Shown one piece after another: positions 33,437 to 42,535 of a DNA stretch of 64,000 bases. The notes under the pieces are model-generated. The model was not told where the DNA came from. It searched no databases and was given only the letters and a program-made list of their open reading frames with translations. Made by a program: the position numbers and the translations under genes. This DNA comes from an uncultured Prevotella sp. (GTDB lineage Bacteria; Bacteroidota; Bacteroidia; Bacteroidales; Bacteroidaceae), in contig CALUGW010000001.1 in NCBI GenBank assembly GCA_944320305.1, positions 62,001 to 126,000 of the forward strand. Direction: 5' to 3'. The first letter of the stretch is position 1. Every line of letters starts with the position of its first letter.

Positions 33437-34513
33437 ATGAAGATGAGGAATTTACTGACCATTATACTGCTGGCCGCCGTCGCTTTGCCATCGGCAGCCG
33501 GTGTCACTGTGGAGGCCCGCATAGACTCCATCGAGATGTTCATCGGCGAGCAGGCTCATGTGACGCTGACCGTAACGGCGGGCGACAAGGCCAATGTGTC
33601 GCTGCCGGCGTTTGGCGAGCAGCAGCCTGTCACCCCGGGAGTGGAGGTGCTCGACAACTCGGAAGTTGAGAAGCTGCCTCTCGATGGCGGTATGGCGGCT
33701 TATAGCCGTGTTTACACGCTGACATCTTTTGACGGCAAACTGTATTACTTGCCGCCGTTTGCCGTGAAAGTTGACGGCAAGGAGTACAAGAGCAAGAGCC
33801 TGGCGCTGAAAGTCATTGACGTGCCGGTCGACACGGTGAACATAGACAAGTTCTACGGGCCGATGGATGTGCAGTCCAACCCGTTCTCGTGGCAGGAGTG
33901 GAGCAGGCCGTTCTGGCTCGGCGTCATCATGCTTCTGCTTGTTGCCGCAGGCTGTTATCTTTATGTGCGGCTGCGCACCGGCAAGCCGGTCATAGCCCAT
34001 ATAAAGGTGGTGAAGAGGCTGCTGCCCCACCAGAAGGCCATGAAAGAGATTGAGCGCATAAAGGAAGACAAGATGGCCCAGTCTGAAAACCAGAAAGAGT
34101 ATTATACCAGACTGACCGAGACACTGCGCAAATACATTTGGGAGCGTTACGGATTCAACGCTATGGAGATGACCAGCGGCGAGATAATAGAGCGCTTGGC
34201 GGCCACGGCCGACGGCAGCTCGCTCGATGAGCTGCGCGAGTTGTTCCGCACGGCCGACCTCGTGAAGTTTGCGAAATACTCGACCCTGATTAACGAGAAC
34301 GACATGAATCTTGTCAATGCCATCGAGTTTATCAACAGCACCAAGCTCGAGAATATGCCGACGGAAGAGGTGGTGCGCCCCAGACTGACCACAGAGGAGG
34401 TGCGCACGGTGAAGACTCGGCGCACGCTCAAGATTGTTATCTGGGCTGTCGCTGCCGCCAGTGTCGCGATTCTCGCGTATGTCGTTTATGCTGTCTCACA
34501 GTTGCTGATGTGA
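33437..34513 (+). CDS. Bat-operon exported membrane protein
   Basis: 358 residues. Signal peptide (LLTIILLAAVALPSAAG), an N-terminal beta domain resembling the start of BatD (VEARIDSIEMFIGEQAHVTLTV), a central helix (FWLGVIMLLLVAAGCYLYV, about 160-178), a cytoplasmic coiled segment with KEYYTRLTETLRKYIWERYG, and a second helix at the C-terminus. The middle pattern recalls the DUF4381 family. It likely bridges the periplasmic and cytoplasmic parts of the Bat complex; this is inference from its place. Confidence 0.7.
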   Translation: MKMRNLLTIILLAAVALPSAAGVTVEARIDSIEMFIGEQAHVTLTVTAGDKANVSLPAFGEQQPVTPGVEVLDNSEVEKLPLDGGMAAYSRVYTLTSFDGKLYYLPPFAVKVDGKEYKSKSLALKVIDVPVDTVNIDKFYGPMDVQSNPFSWQEWSRPFWLGVIMLLLVAAGCYLYVRLRTGKPVIAHIKVVKRLLPHQKAMKEIERIKEDKMAQSENQKEYYTRLTETLRKYIWERYGFNAMEMTSGEIIERLAATADGSSLDELRELFRTADLVKFAKYSTLINENDMNLVNAIEFINSTKLENMPTEEVVRPRLTTEEVRTVKTRRTLKIVIWAVAAASVAILAYVVYAVSQLLM

Positions 34514-34534
34514 CATTAAAACAGAATTTTCATC

Positions 34535-35533
34535 ATGGAGTTTGCCAATAAAGAATATTTCCTCCTTCTGCTGCTCGTAATCCCTTACTTGTTGTGGATT
34601 TTTCTTTACAGAAAAAAGAGCGAGCCGACAATGCGTGTCAGCGACACTTTCGCTTACCGCTTTGCCCCCAGAAGCTGGAAGGTGAGGCTCATGCCAGTGC
34701 AGGTGCTGTTGCGCATTCTGGCCTTTGTGATGCTCGTCGTTGTGCTTGCGCGCCCACAGACACGCAACTCGTGGTCTGACAAGACCGTGGAGGGCATTGA
34801 CATAATGCTGGCCATAGACGTCTCGACGAGCATGCTGGCAGAGGATTTGAAGCCTAACCGCCTTGAGGCGGCCAAGCAAGTGGCGGCCGAGTTTATCTCA
34901 GGCAGGCCGAGCGACAACATCGGTCTGACGATATTTGCCGGCGAGGCGTTCACGCAGTGCCCCATGACGACAGACCACGCCTCGCTGCTCAATCTGCTCC
35001 AGAACGTCAGGACGGACATCGCGACGCGCGGGCTCATCCAGGACGGAACGGCCATCGGCATGGGCCTGGCCAACGCAGTGGGCCGTCTCAAGGACTCCAA
35101 GGCCAAGAGCAAGGTGGTGATTCTGCTCACTGACGGAAGCAACAACATGGGCGACTTGTCGCCCATGACATCGGCGGAAATAGCGAAGAGCTTCGGCATA
35201 AGAGTCTACACAATAGGCGTGGGTACCAACAAGGTGGCGCCGTACCCCATGCCTGTGGCCGGCGGGGTGCAGTATGTCAACATCCCCGTGGAGATAGACA
35301 CGCGGACACTGAGCGACATCGCCGCCGCAACCGATGGTGATTTCTACCGTGCCACAAACACGAAAGAGCTACATTCCATATATAAGGAGATTGACAAGCT
35401 GGAGAAGTCGAAGCTCAACGTGACGAAGTTCAGCAAGCGTCACGACGCCTACCAGCCCTTTGCCGCTGCCGCAGCCATCGCCCTGCTGCTTGAAATCCTG
35501 CTCCGTATAACGGTGTTCAGGAGGATTCCATAA
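34535..35533 (+). CDS. batA: BatA, membrane-anchored von Willebrand factor A protein
   Basis: 332 residues. Two N-terminal helices (FLLLLLVIPYLLWIFL and LLRILAFVMLVVVLA), a vWA domain (about 85-300) with a full MIDAS DVSTS in IMLAIDVSTSML and LLTDGSNNMGD, then a C-terminal helix near 312-327. It binds a divalent metal and probably partner proteins in the periplasm. Starts 21 bases after the preceding gene. Confidence 0.9.
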   Translation: MEFANKEYFLLLLLVIPYLLWIFLYRKKSEPTMRVSDTFAYRFAPRSWKVRLMPVQVLLRILAFVMLVVVLARPQTRNSWSDKTVEGIDIMLAIDVSTSMLAEDLKPNRLEAAKQVAAEFISGRPSDNIGLTIFAGEAFTQCPMTTDHASLLNLLQNVRTDIATRGLIQDGTAIGMGLANAVGRLKDSKAKSKVVILLTDGSNNMGDLSPMTSAEIAKSFGIRVYTIGVGTNKVAPYPMPVAGGVQYVNIPVEIDTRTLSDIAAATDGDFYRATNTKELHSIYKEIDKLEKSKLNVTKFSKRHDAYQPFAAAAAIALLLEILLRITVFRRIP

Positions 35534-35562
35534 GTTTGTCAGACCAAAGAAAGAATAGGATT

Positions 35563-37257
35563 ATGTTCAGATTTGAGACTCCTGCATATTTGTATTTGCT
35601 TTTGCTGGTGCCGGCACTGGCTCTTGTACGCCTTGTGCTTGCGAGGCGGCAAAAGCGCAGGATGCGCAAGTTTGCCGATGCGGAGCTTTTAAGGCAGCTG
35701 ATGCCGGACGTTTCGCGGTGGAGGCCGTGGACGAAGTTCTGGATTCTTGAGGCTGTGCTCGCATTGCTCATCGTTATGCTTGCACGCCCGCAGATGGGCA
35801 CTAAGATCAGTCACGAGAAGCGCACCGGCATTGAGACCATCATCGCAATGGACATCAGCAACTCCATGTTTGCCAGGGATGTGGAGCCAAGCAGGCTTGA
35901 CAGGAGCAAGATGATGGTTGAGAATCTTGTGGACAATTTCACAGACGACAAGGTCGGGCTGATAGTTTTTGCCGGCGACGCGTTTGTGCAGTTGCCCATA
36001 ACAAGTGATTATGTGTCGGCAAAAATGTTCCTCAGCGACATAGACCCGTCTATGATTGTCACTCAGGGCACCGACATTGCCAGGGCGATAGGTATGGCGG
36101 CAAGCAGTTTTACGCAACAGCAGGGAATCGGCAAGGCCATCATTGTCATAACAGACGGCGAGGATCATGAGGGCGGAGCGGTCGAGGCGGCCGAGGCTGC
36201 GAGGAAAAAAGGCATGCGTGTCTATGTGCTTGGTGTGGGCTCCGCCGGCGGCGCACCGATACCGATGCCCGGCACCGGCGACTATATCAAGGACAACACG
36301 GGCGGCACGGTCATGTCGGCGTTGAACGAAAACATGTGCAAGCAGATTGCCGAGGCCGGCGGCGGGGCCTACATTCACGTGGACAACAACAGCAACGCCC
36401 AGGAGCAGCTTAACGCTGAGCTGGCGAAACTGGCACGCAAGGAGACGTCAAGTACCATCTACAGCGACTACGATGAGCAGTTCCAGGCATTCGGGATATT
36501 GGCTCTTCTGCTGCTGATAATAGAGACTTGCCTTCTTGACAGGCGCAACCCGTTGCTCAAGAATGTCACATTGTTTACCAGAAAAAAGAAGGTTGCGCTT
36601 TCTTTGGCATTGCTGTTTATGTTCAGCGGGGCAGCCGTGGCCCAGACAGACAGGCAGTATATCCGCCAGGGCAACAAGCTGTTCCACAGCGGAAACTACG
36701 CTGGGGCCGAGGTCGCCTACCGCAAGGCGCTGGAAAAGAATCCCCGCAATCCGCAGGCTGAGTTCAATCTCGGCAACGCATTGTTTGCCCAGAAGAAAGA
36801 TTCAGCCGCCGTCAGCTCTTATGAGAATGCCACGAGGCTTGAGCCAAACCCTGTCCGCAAGGCTCAGGCGTTCCACAATATCGGCGTTGTGTGTCAGAGC
36901 CACAGAATGTATTCCGAGGCCATCGAGGCATACAAAAGCTCTCTTCGTCTTAATCCTAAGAATGATATGACCCGTTACAACCTGGCTCTTTGCAAGCGGT
37001 TGCAGAAAGAACAACAGAAGAATGAGAACAAGCAGAACAAGGAGAAAGACCAGAACAAGCAGAAAGGCGAGGACAAGCAGAAGCAAGACAAAAGCAAGCA
37101 GCGGCAGCAGCAGAACAAAGAGGACAAGGAGAAGATGAGCAAAGACAACGCAGAGCAACTGCTGAATGCCGCAATCCAGCAGGAGAAGAACACGCAGCAG
37201 CGCATGAAGAAGGCCATGCAACAGCCGCGTTCGCGCAAGTTGGAGAAAAACTGGTGA
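35563..37257 (+). CDS. batB-batC: BatB-BatC fusion (vWA plus TPR)
   Basis: 564 residues. Residues 1 to about 335 are BatB: two helices, vWA with MIDAS DISNS (IIAMDISNSMF) and ITDGEDHEGG, ending LLDRRNPLLKNVTLF. Without a stop the frame goes on into RKKKVALSLALLFMFSGAAVAQ, which is what a BatC signal peptide would look like, then TPR repeats (QGNKLFHSGNYAGAEVAYRK, FNLGNALFAQKKDSAAV) and a Lys/Gln/Glu-rich tail. In Bacteroides fragilis, as I recall, BatB and BatC are separate genes. Here the former signal peptide becomes an internal membrane segment. Start at ATG 35563 (MFRFETPAYLYL). Confidence 0.85.
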   Translation: MFRFETPAYLYLLLLVPALALVRLVLARRQKRRMRKFADAELLRQLMPDVSRWRPWTKFWILEAVLALLIVMLARPQMGTKISHEKRTGIETIIAMDISNSMFARDVEPSRLDRSKMMVENLVDNFTDDKVGLIVFAGDAFVQLPITSDYVSAKMFLSDIDPSMIVTQGTDIARAIGMAASSFTQQQGIGKAIIVITDGEDHEGGAVEAAEAARKKGMRVYVLGVGSAGGAPIPMPGTGDYIKDNTGGTVMSALNENMCKQIAEAGGGAYIHVDNNSNAQEQLNAELAKLARKETSSTIYSDYDEQFQAFGILALLLLIIETCLLDRRNPLLKNVTLFTRKKKVALSLALLFMFSGAAVAQTDRQYIRQGNKLFHSGNYAGAEVAYRKALEKNPRNPQAEFNLGNALFAQKKDSAAVSSYENATRLEPNPVRKAQAFHNIGVVCQSHRMYSEAIEAYKSSLRLNPKNDMTRYNLALCKRLQKEQQKNENKQNKEKDQNKQKGEDKQKQDKSKQRQQQNKEDKEKMSKDNAEQLLNAAIQQEKNTQQRMKKAMQQPRSRKLEKNW

Positions 37258-37265
37258 TAGTTATG

Positions 37266-39830
37266 ATGAAAAGATTGACATCTTTAATACTGTTATGTGT
37301 TTGGGCGGTGGCCTTGCAGGCGCAACGTCTGGTTGCCAACGCTCCGGCCTCTGTGTCTGTGGGCGACCAGTTCCGCCTGACTTACACTGTCAATACTCAG
37401 AGTGTCAGCGGGTTCCGCGTGGGCACAATACCCGACGCGTTTGAGGTGCTGATGGGGCCGAGCACATCGTCGCAGTCGAGTTTCCAGATGGTAAACGGCC
37501 ACACAAGCTCCAGCTCGTCCATAACCTACACCTACATTCTTTATGCAAACAAGAAAGGAACATATACAATTCCGGCGGCGCGCATAGTGGCCGACGGCAA
37601 GACCCTCACATCCAATTCCGTCAAAGTGGTTGTCAGCGCGGCCGACAATTCCGGCGGCGGTGCCCGGCAGGGTGGCGGGCAGCAGGGGATGCGTGCTGCA
37701 GGAACGCGCATCTCGGGCTCGGACTTGTTCATCAAGGTGAGCGCCAACAAGCGCAGGGTGCACGAACAGGAGCCGATATTGCTTACATACAAAGTCTACA
37801 CGCTGGTTGATCTGACGCAGCTCAAGGGCAATATGCCGGATCTGAAGGGATTCCATACGCAAGAGGTAAGGATGCCACAGCAGAAGAGCTACAAGGTGGA
37901 GATGTTCAACGGGCGGCCTTACCGGACGGTCACATGGAGCCAGTATGTCATGTTTCCGCAGATTACGGGCAAGCTCGAGATACCAAGCATCACCTTCGAC
38001 GGCATTGTGATCCAGCAGAACAGAGACGTCGATCCGTTTGAGGCGTTCTTCAACGGAGGCTCTGGCTATGTTGAGGTCAAGAAGAAGATAAAGGCTCCCG
38101 GACTTACCATTCAGGTTGACCCGCTGCCGAAGCGTCCGGCGAATTTCTCCGGCGGGGTGGGGTCGTTCAGCATTTCGGCCCAGCTCAACAAGACTGAGAC
38201 CAAGGCAAACAGCCCTGTGACGCTGCGTGTCATTGTCAGCGGGCGGGGCAATCTGAAGCTGATAAAAATGCCGTCGGTCAATTTCCCCAAGGACTTCGAC
38301 ACCTATGATGCCAAGGTTACGGACAAGACCAAGCTGACGGGCAACGGTGTGGAGGGAAACATGGTCTATGACTTCCTTGCCGTGCCGCGCCATCAGGGCG
38401 AATACCATATTCCGCCTGTGGAGTTTGTCTATTACGACACAGACGCCAATGCCTATAAGACCATAAAGACCCAGCCCTTTGTCCTCAAGGTGGCCAAAGG
38501 CTCCGGAAGCGGCAGCGTGAGCGACTATACCGGGCAGGAGGAGCTTGAGCAGATCAATAAAGACATACGCTACATCAAGACTGGCAACGCCACCGTCCAT
38601 GACGTTGACGACTTCTTCTTCGGCTCCGTTGGCTATTGGGTTGCCATGGCATTGCTCGCCGCTGTGTTTGTCTCGCTGTTTGTCGTGTTCCGCCACCGCG
38701 CTATAGCCAATGCCAACATCGACATGATGCGCGGAAAGAAGGCTAACAAGGTGGCCACCCGCCGTCTGAAGAAGGCCAGCAGGCTTATGCTTGACGGGAA
38801 GTCGTCACTGTTCTTCGATGAGGTGCTGCGCGCTTTGTGGGGATATGTGGGCGACAAGCTCAGCATCCCGGTGGAGAATCTGTCGCGCGAGAACATCAGT
38901 CAGCGGCTGTCTGAGCGCAGTGTCGGCGAGGAGACCATACACCTGTTTATCAGCGCTTTGGACGAGTGCGAGTTCGAGCGTTATGCTCCGGGAGACGTCA
39001 AAGGCAATATGAACAAGACATTCGAGGCTGCCATGACCGCAATAATGAGAATTGAGGAGACGATGAAAAAGCGCAGGACCACGGGCGGAAAAACCATTGC
39101 GCTGCTGTTGCTGATGCTTGCCGTGCCCGCCGTGTCGCCGGCCATAACCAAGGCCAATGCAGACAGTGCGTATGCCCGCCAGCAATACCAGCAGGCCATC
39201 AAGGATTACCAGGAGCTTCTTCAGGACGGAGTCAGCGCCGAGCTTTATTACAATCTTGGCAACGCTTACTACCGCACGGACAACATCACGCAGGCTGTGC
39301 TCTGCTACGAGCGCGCTCTGCTCCTGTCGCCCGGCGACAGAGACATACGCTTCAACCTGCAGATGGCCCGCAGCAAGACCATCGACAAGATAACGCCAGA
39401 GTCGGAGATGTTCTTCGTCACGTGGTATCACGCGCTTGTCAACCTTATGAGCGTTGACGGATGGGCGCGCACCGCTCTTGTGTCTTTGGGGCTTGCCATC
39501 ATATTGGCGCTGGTCTATCTCTTTTCCGGCAGACTCTGGGCGCGCAAGGCCGGCTTCTTTGGCGGGGTGGCCTTCATCCTGCTGTTCGTGCTGTCAAACC
39601 TTTTCGCCTGGCAGCAGAAGCAGGAACTGCTCAACCGCACCGGCGCGATAATAATATCTTCTGCCGTACCGGTGAAGAGCACGCCCTCTAAGAGCGGCAC
39701 GGACCTCTTCATACTGCACGAGGGAACAAAGGTTGAGATTACCGACGGCAGTATGCGCGACTGGAAGGAAATAAAAGTGGCCGACGGCAAGGAAGGCTGG
39801 ATCGAGACGTCGAAAATAGAAATCATATAG
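37266..39830 (+). CDS. batD-batE: BatD-BatE fusion
   Basis: 855 residues. BatD part (1 to about 595): signal peptide (LTSLILLCVWAVALQAQ), oxygen-tolerance beta domains, a membrane helix (about 463-482, GYWVAMALLAAVFVSLFVV) and a cytoplasmic helical end. Then MKKRRTTGGKT (ATG 39063) opens a second signal-peptide-like segment, LLLLMLAVPAVSPA, followed by TPR repeats, two helices and an SH3-like end (VPVKSTPSKSGTDLFILHEG), which is BatE. The in-frame ATG at 39063 could still start a separate BatE. This is the second fusion of neighbouring bat genes in the operon. Confidence 0.85.
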   Translation: MKRLTSLILLCVWAVALQAQRLVANAPASVSVGDQFRLTYTVNTQSVSGFRVGTIPDAFEVLMGPSTSSQSSFQMVNGHTSSSSSITYTYILYANKKGTYTIPAARIVADGKTLTSNSVKVVVSAADNSGGGARQGGGQQGMRAAGTRISGSDLFIKVSANKRRVHEQEPILLTYKVYTLVDLTQLKGNMPDLKGFHTQEVRMPQQKSYKVEMFNGRPYRTVTWSQYVMFPQITGKLEIPSITFDGIVIQQNRDVDPFEAFFNGGSGYVEVKKKIKAPGLTIQVDPLPKRPANFSGGVGSFSISAQLNKTETKANSPVTLRVIVSGRGNLKLIKMPSVNFPKDFDTYDAKVTDKTKLTGNGVEGNMVYDFLAVPRHQGEYHIPPVEFVYYDTDANAYKTIKTQPFVLKVAKGSGSGSVSDYTGQEELEQINKDIRYIKTGNATVHDVDDFFFGSVGYWVAMALLAAVFVSLFVVFRHRAIANANIDMMRGKKANKVATRRLKKASRLMLDGKSSLFFDEVLRALWGYVGDKLSIPVENLSRENISQRLSERSVGEETIHLFISALDECEFERYAPGDVKGNMNKTFEAAMTAIMRIEETMKKRRTTGGKTIALLLLMLAVPAVSPAITKANADSAYARQQYQQAIKDYQELLQDGVSAELYYNLGNAYYRTDNITQAVLCYERALLLSPGDRDIRFNLQMARSKTIDKITPESEMFFVTWYHALVNLMSVDGWARTALVSLGLAIILALVYLFSGRLWARKAGFFGGVAFILLFVLSNLFAWQQKQELLNRTGAIIISSAVPVKSTPSKSGTDLFILHEGTKVEITDGSMRDWKEIKVADGKEGWIETSKIEII

Positions 39831-39838
39831 TCGTTCTT

Positions 39839-40537
39839 ATGGATTTTGACGCTATAATACAGTTTGACAAGCAGCTGCTGCTGGCGCTCAACGGCAGCGA
39901 CTCGCTGTTTCTTGACGGTCTGGCCATGGTCCTGACCACTGCCGCCACGTGGATTCCGCTGTATGTGTCGCTGTTTTATCTTGTGCTGAAGAACAATGAG
40001 AGCGTGCGCAAGATATTGCTGGTGCTGTGCTGTGCGGCCGCTTGTGTGCTGTTGGCCGGCACAGTTGACGACATGATTGTCAAGCCGACGGTCGCCAGGC
40101 TGCGCCCCACGCACGACCCTCAGATAGGGCTTCTGGTCGATGTCGTTGACGGCTACCGTGGCGGGCGCTATGGCTTCTTCTCGGCCCATGCCGCCAACAC
40201 GTTCAGCATCGCCGTGTTTTTCTGCCTGCTTGTGCGCAGCCGTGTGCTGTCGGTGGCTCTTGTGGTGTGGTCGCTGGTGAACTGCTGGACCCGCATTTAT
40301 CTCGGAGTGCATTATCCCGGCGACATCCTTTGCGGTTTGCTTTGGGGCGGGCTTGTAGGAGCGGCTGTGTATTGGGCTTACACGATGGTGGGAGGCAAGT
40401 CCAAGGCCGCGCAGAATTTCATCTCCTCTCAGTACACTTCCACAGGCTATCAGCATTCGGATGTTAATGTTGTGATGCTGGTTTTGTCTCTCACATTTAT
40501 TTATGCCCTGGTCCGTGCCTGCCTTGTGATGCTCTGA
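39839..40537 (+). CDS. PAP2-family membrane phosphatase
   Basis: 232 residues, about six helices. The three phosphatase motifs are seen: KPTVARLRP, FFSAHAANT (PSGH position, Ser-Ala-His) and TRIYLGVHYPGDILCG with the catalytic His and Asp. Such enzymes dephosphorylate undecaprenyl pyrophosphate or other lipid phosphates at the periplasmic face. Starts 9 bases after batD-batE, so it rides in the Bat transcript. The last helix (VVMLVLSLTFIYALVRACL) is an extension beyond the core. Confidence 0.88.
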   Translation: MDFDAIIQFDKQLLLALNGSDSLFLDGLAMVLTTAATWIPLYVSLFYLVLKNNESVRKILLVLCCAAACVLLAGTVDDMIVKPTVARLRPTHDPQIGLLVDVVDGYRGGRYGFFSAHAANTFSIAVFFCLLVRSRVLSVALVVWSLVNCWTRIYLGVHYPGDILCGLLWGGLVGAAVYWAYTMVGGKSKAAQNFISSQYTSTGYQHSDVNVVMLVLSLTFIYALVRACLVML

Positions 40538-40710
40538 GGCCGGTTCTTCCTGTCTGTTCCTGCGGCTTGCAGGCTGGCGCATAAATATTCGCGCCGACAG
40601 TATAAATATGCCGGCGCGGCCACTGCGGCAGCCTGCGCGGCAGCTCCTTTGGAGCGGGTAAATCCGCGTTTGGTGGCTTTCTCCATAACCGCTTGATACA
40701 CAATGCGTTG

Positions 40711-40798
40711 CAAAATGGGTCATTTTGGTCTCCCAAAAGAGCCGTTTTGGCGCGCAAAACAGGCCATATTGGAATGCAAAAAGGGTCGTTTTGAAAAA
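40711..40798. repeat. 22-base tandem array, locus F (4 units)
   Basis: Units start at 40711, 40733, 40755 and 40777, exactly 22 apart (CAAAATGGGTC, CCAAAAGAGCC, CAAAACAGGCC, CAAAAAGGGTC). The rest of the 40538-41300 gap holds the inverted-repeat segment at 40956-41155 and the queA promoter; no gene is supported. Confidence 0.75.
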
Positions 40799-40955
40799 CG
40801 GCATGGCTTGTGCTGGTTTCCTTTATGCTTTTTTTGATGTACTGACGGTGTGTTTTCCGTTGTACGGCAAGACCACGGTTGTTGCATATTTATGCAATAT
40901 CAGGCGGCCTTGTTTGTCTTGGGCCGTGCCCGTTTACTCCAGCCCCGGTCTGGGT

Positions 40956-41155
40956 TTAACCCAAATCGGTCATTAGACTTTTTTCTTATTTTGCGATCAT
41001 GCCGTTCAGGCTGGTTTCCGTCTTGTCGCAGGCGTGGCGGGCCACGTCAAGGCAAGGCGGGAAACAGAATGGCGGTAGGAATGCAAAAGAAGAAAAAGAG
41101 CATGACAACTGACCGTAAAAACAGACAATGCGGTCTAATAACCGATTTGGGTTTA
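40956..41155. repeat. 200-base segment bounded by 21-base inverted repeats
   Basis: 40956-40976 and 41135-41155 are complementary at 19 of 21 bases (core ACCCAAATCGGT). Each is followed outward or inward by a GACTTTTTTCTT or GTCTTTTTTCTT stretch. It could be a small non-autonomous element. No convincing ORF inside. Confidence 0.5.
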
Positions 41156-41176
41156 ATGTCTTTTTTCTTGTTTCTC

Positions 41177-41207
41177 TTGCAGCACCGGGCTATTTGTGTT
41201 ACCTTTG
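41177..41207 (+). promoter_or_regulatory. Promoter of queA
   Basis: TTG (41177-41179), 20 bases, TACCTTTG (41200-41207). The queA ATG is 94 bases downstream. Confidence 0.75.
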
Positions 41208-41300
41208 CACAAGCCAAGATGCACCGGCAGTCGCGGCGGGCGGAAACACAGCCCGCCGCGACTCAGCCCCCATGCCTCAGACGGGCGATAAAGCAACCTT

Positions 41301-42515
41301 ATGGACACAAAGCATATACATATCAGTGATTATGGCTATCCGCTTCCCGATGAGCGCATAGCCAAGTTTCCGCTCGCAGAGCGCGACCACTCAAAGTTGC
41401 TGGTTTATGACCATGGACGGATAAGCGAGGACGTGTTCTACAACCTTCCCCGTCATCTGCCGTCGGGCGCTTTGATGGTGTTCAACAATACAAAAGTGAT
41501 CCAGGCGCGCATCCATTTCCGCAAGGACACGGGCGCGCTGATAGAGGTTTTTCTGCTTGAGCCGGCCGCGCCGGCCGACTATGAGCAGATGTTCCAGTCG
41601 GCAGGACGTTGCTCGTGGCTTTGTCTTGTGGGCAATCTGAAGAAGTGGAAGGAGGGCGAGCTGCGCCGCACGTTCACTGTCAGGGGGCAGGAGGTGACTC
41701 TGGTCGTGGCCCGTGGCCCTGAGCTGCACACGAGCCACAGGATAGACTTCTGCTGGAACGGCAGCGGTGTGACCTTTGCCGACATTCTCGACGCAGTGGG
41801 CGAACTGCCCATTCCGCCTTACCTCAACCGCCGGACGGAGGAGAGCGACAAGACGACATACCAGACAGTGTATTCCAAAATAAAGGGAAGTGTGGCCGCT
41901 CCGACTGCCGGTCTGCATTTCACCGACAGTGTGCTCCGTGCCATCGACGCCTGCGGCATAGAGCGCGAGGAGCTGACGCTGCATGTCGGCGCGGGCACAT
42001 TCAAGCCCGTAAAGAGTGCCGAGATAGCAGGACACGAGATGCACACAGAGTACATCTGCGTGCACCGTGGCACCATCGACAGGCTCATTGCCCACAATGG
42101 CGCTGCCATCGCCGTGGGAACAACAAGCGTGCGCACCCTCGAGAGCCTTTATTTCATGGGGCTTCGGCTTCTGAAAAATCCGGACCTTACGGAGGAGCAG
42201 CTGCACATACGCCAGTGGGAGCCTTATGAGACAGACTGCGGCATCGGGGCGGCGGAGGCTCTTTCGGCTCTGCGCGACTGGCTCGACCGCAACGCGCTGT
42301 CGGCCCTTCATTCGAGCACCCAGATAATAATAGCGCCGGGTTATGACTACAAGATTGTCAAGATGCTTGTCACCAACTTCCATCAGCCGCAGAGCACGCT
42401 GCTGCTGCTGGTCAGCGCGTTTGTGAACGGTGACTGGCGCCGGATTTATGATTATGCCCTTGGGCACGATTTCAGATTCCTGAGCTATGGCGACAGCTCG
42501 TTGTTGATTCCGTGA
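41301..42515 (+). CDS. queA: S-adenosylmethionine:tRNA ribosyltransferase-isomerase
   Basis: 404 residues, longer than the roughly 350 of E. coli QueA but with all motifs: LPDERIAKFPLAERDHSKLL, VFNNTKVIQAR, VAAPTAGLHFT, LHVGAGTFKPV, GTTSVRTLES and NFHQPQSTLLLLV. It moves the ribosyl part of SAM to 7-aminomethyl-7-deazaguanine in tRNA, making epoxyqueuosine. The extra length lies in the middle insert domain. The Smr gene follows 20 bases later. Confidence 0.95.
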   Translation: MDTKHIHISDYGYPLPDERIAKFPLAERDHSKLLVYDHGRISEDVFYNLPRHLPSGALMVFNNTKVIQARIHFRKDTGALIEVFLLEPAAPADYEQMFQSAGRCSWLCLVGNLKKWKEGELRRTFTVRGQEVTLVVARGPELHTSHRIDFCWNGSGVTFADILDAVGELPIPPYLNRRTEESDKTTYQTVYSKIKGSVAAPTAGLHFTDSVLRAIDACGIEREELTLHVGAGTFKPVKSAEIAGHEMHTEYICVHRGTIDRLIAHNGAAIAVGTTSVRTLESLYFMGLRLLKNPDLTEEQLHIRQWEPYETDCGIGAAEALSALRDWLDRNALSALHSSTQIIIAPGYDYKIVKMLVTNFHQPQSTLLLLVSAFVNGDWRRIYDYALGHDFRFLSYGDSSLLIP

Positions 42516-42535
42516 AACAGTAAAATCGAGATAAG

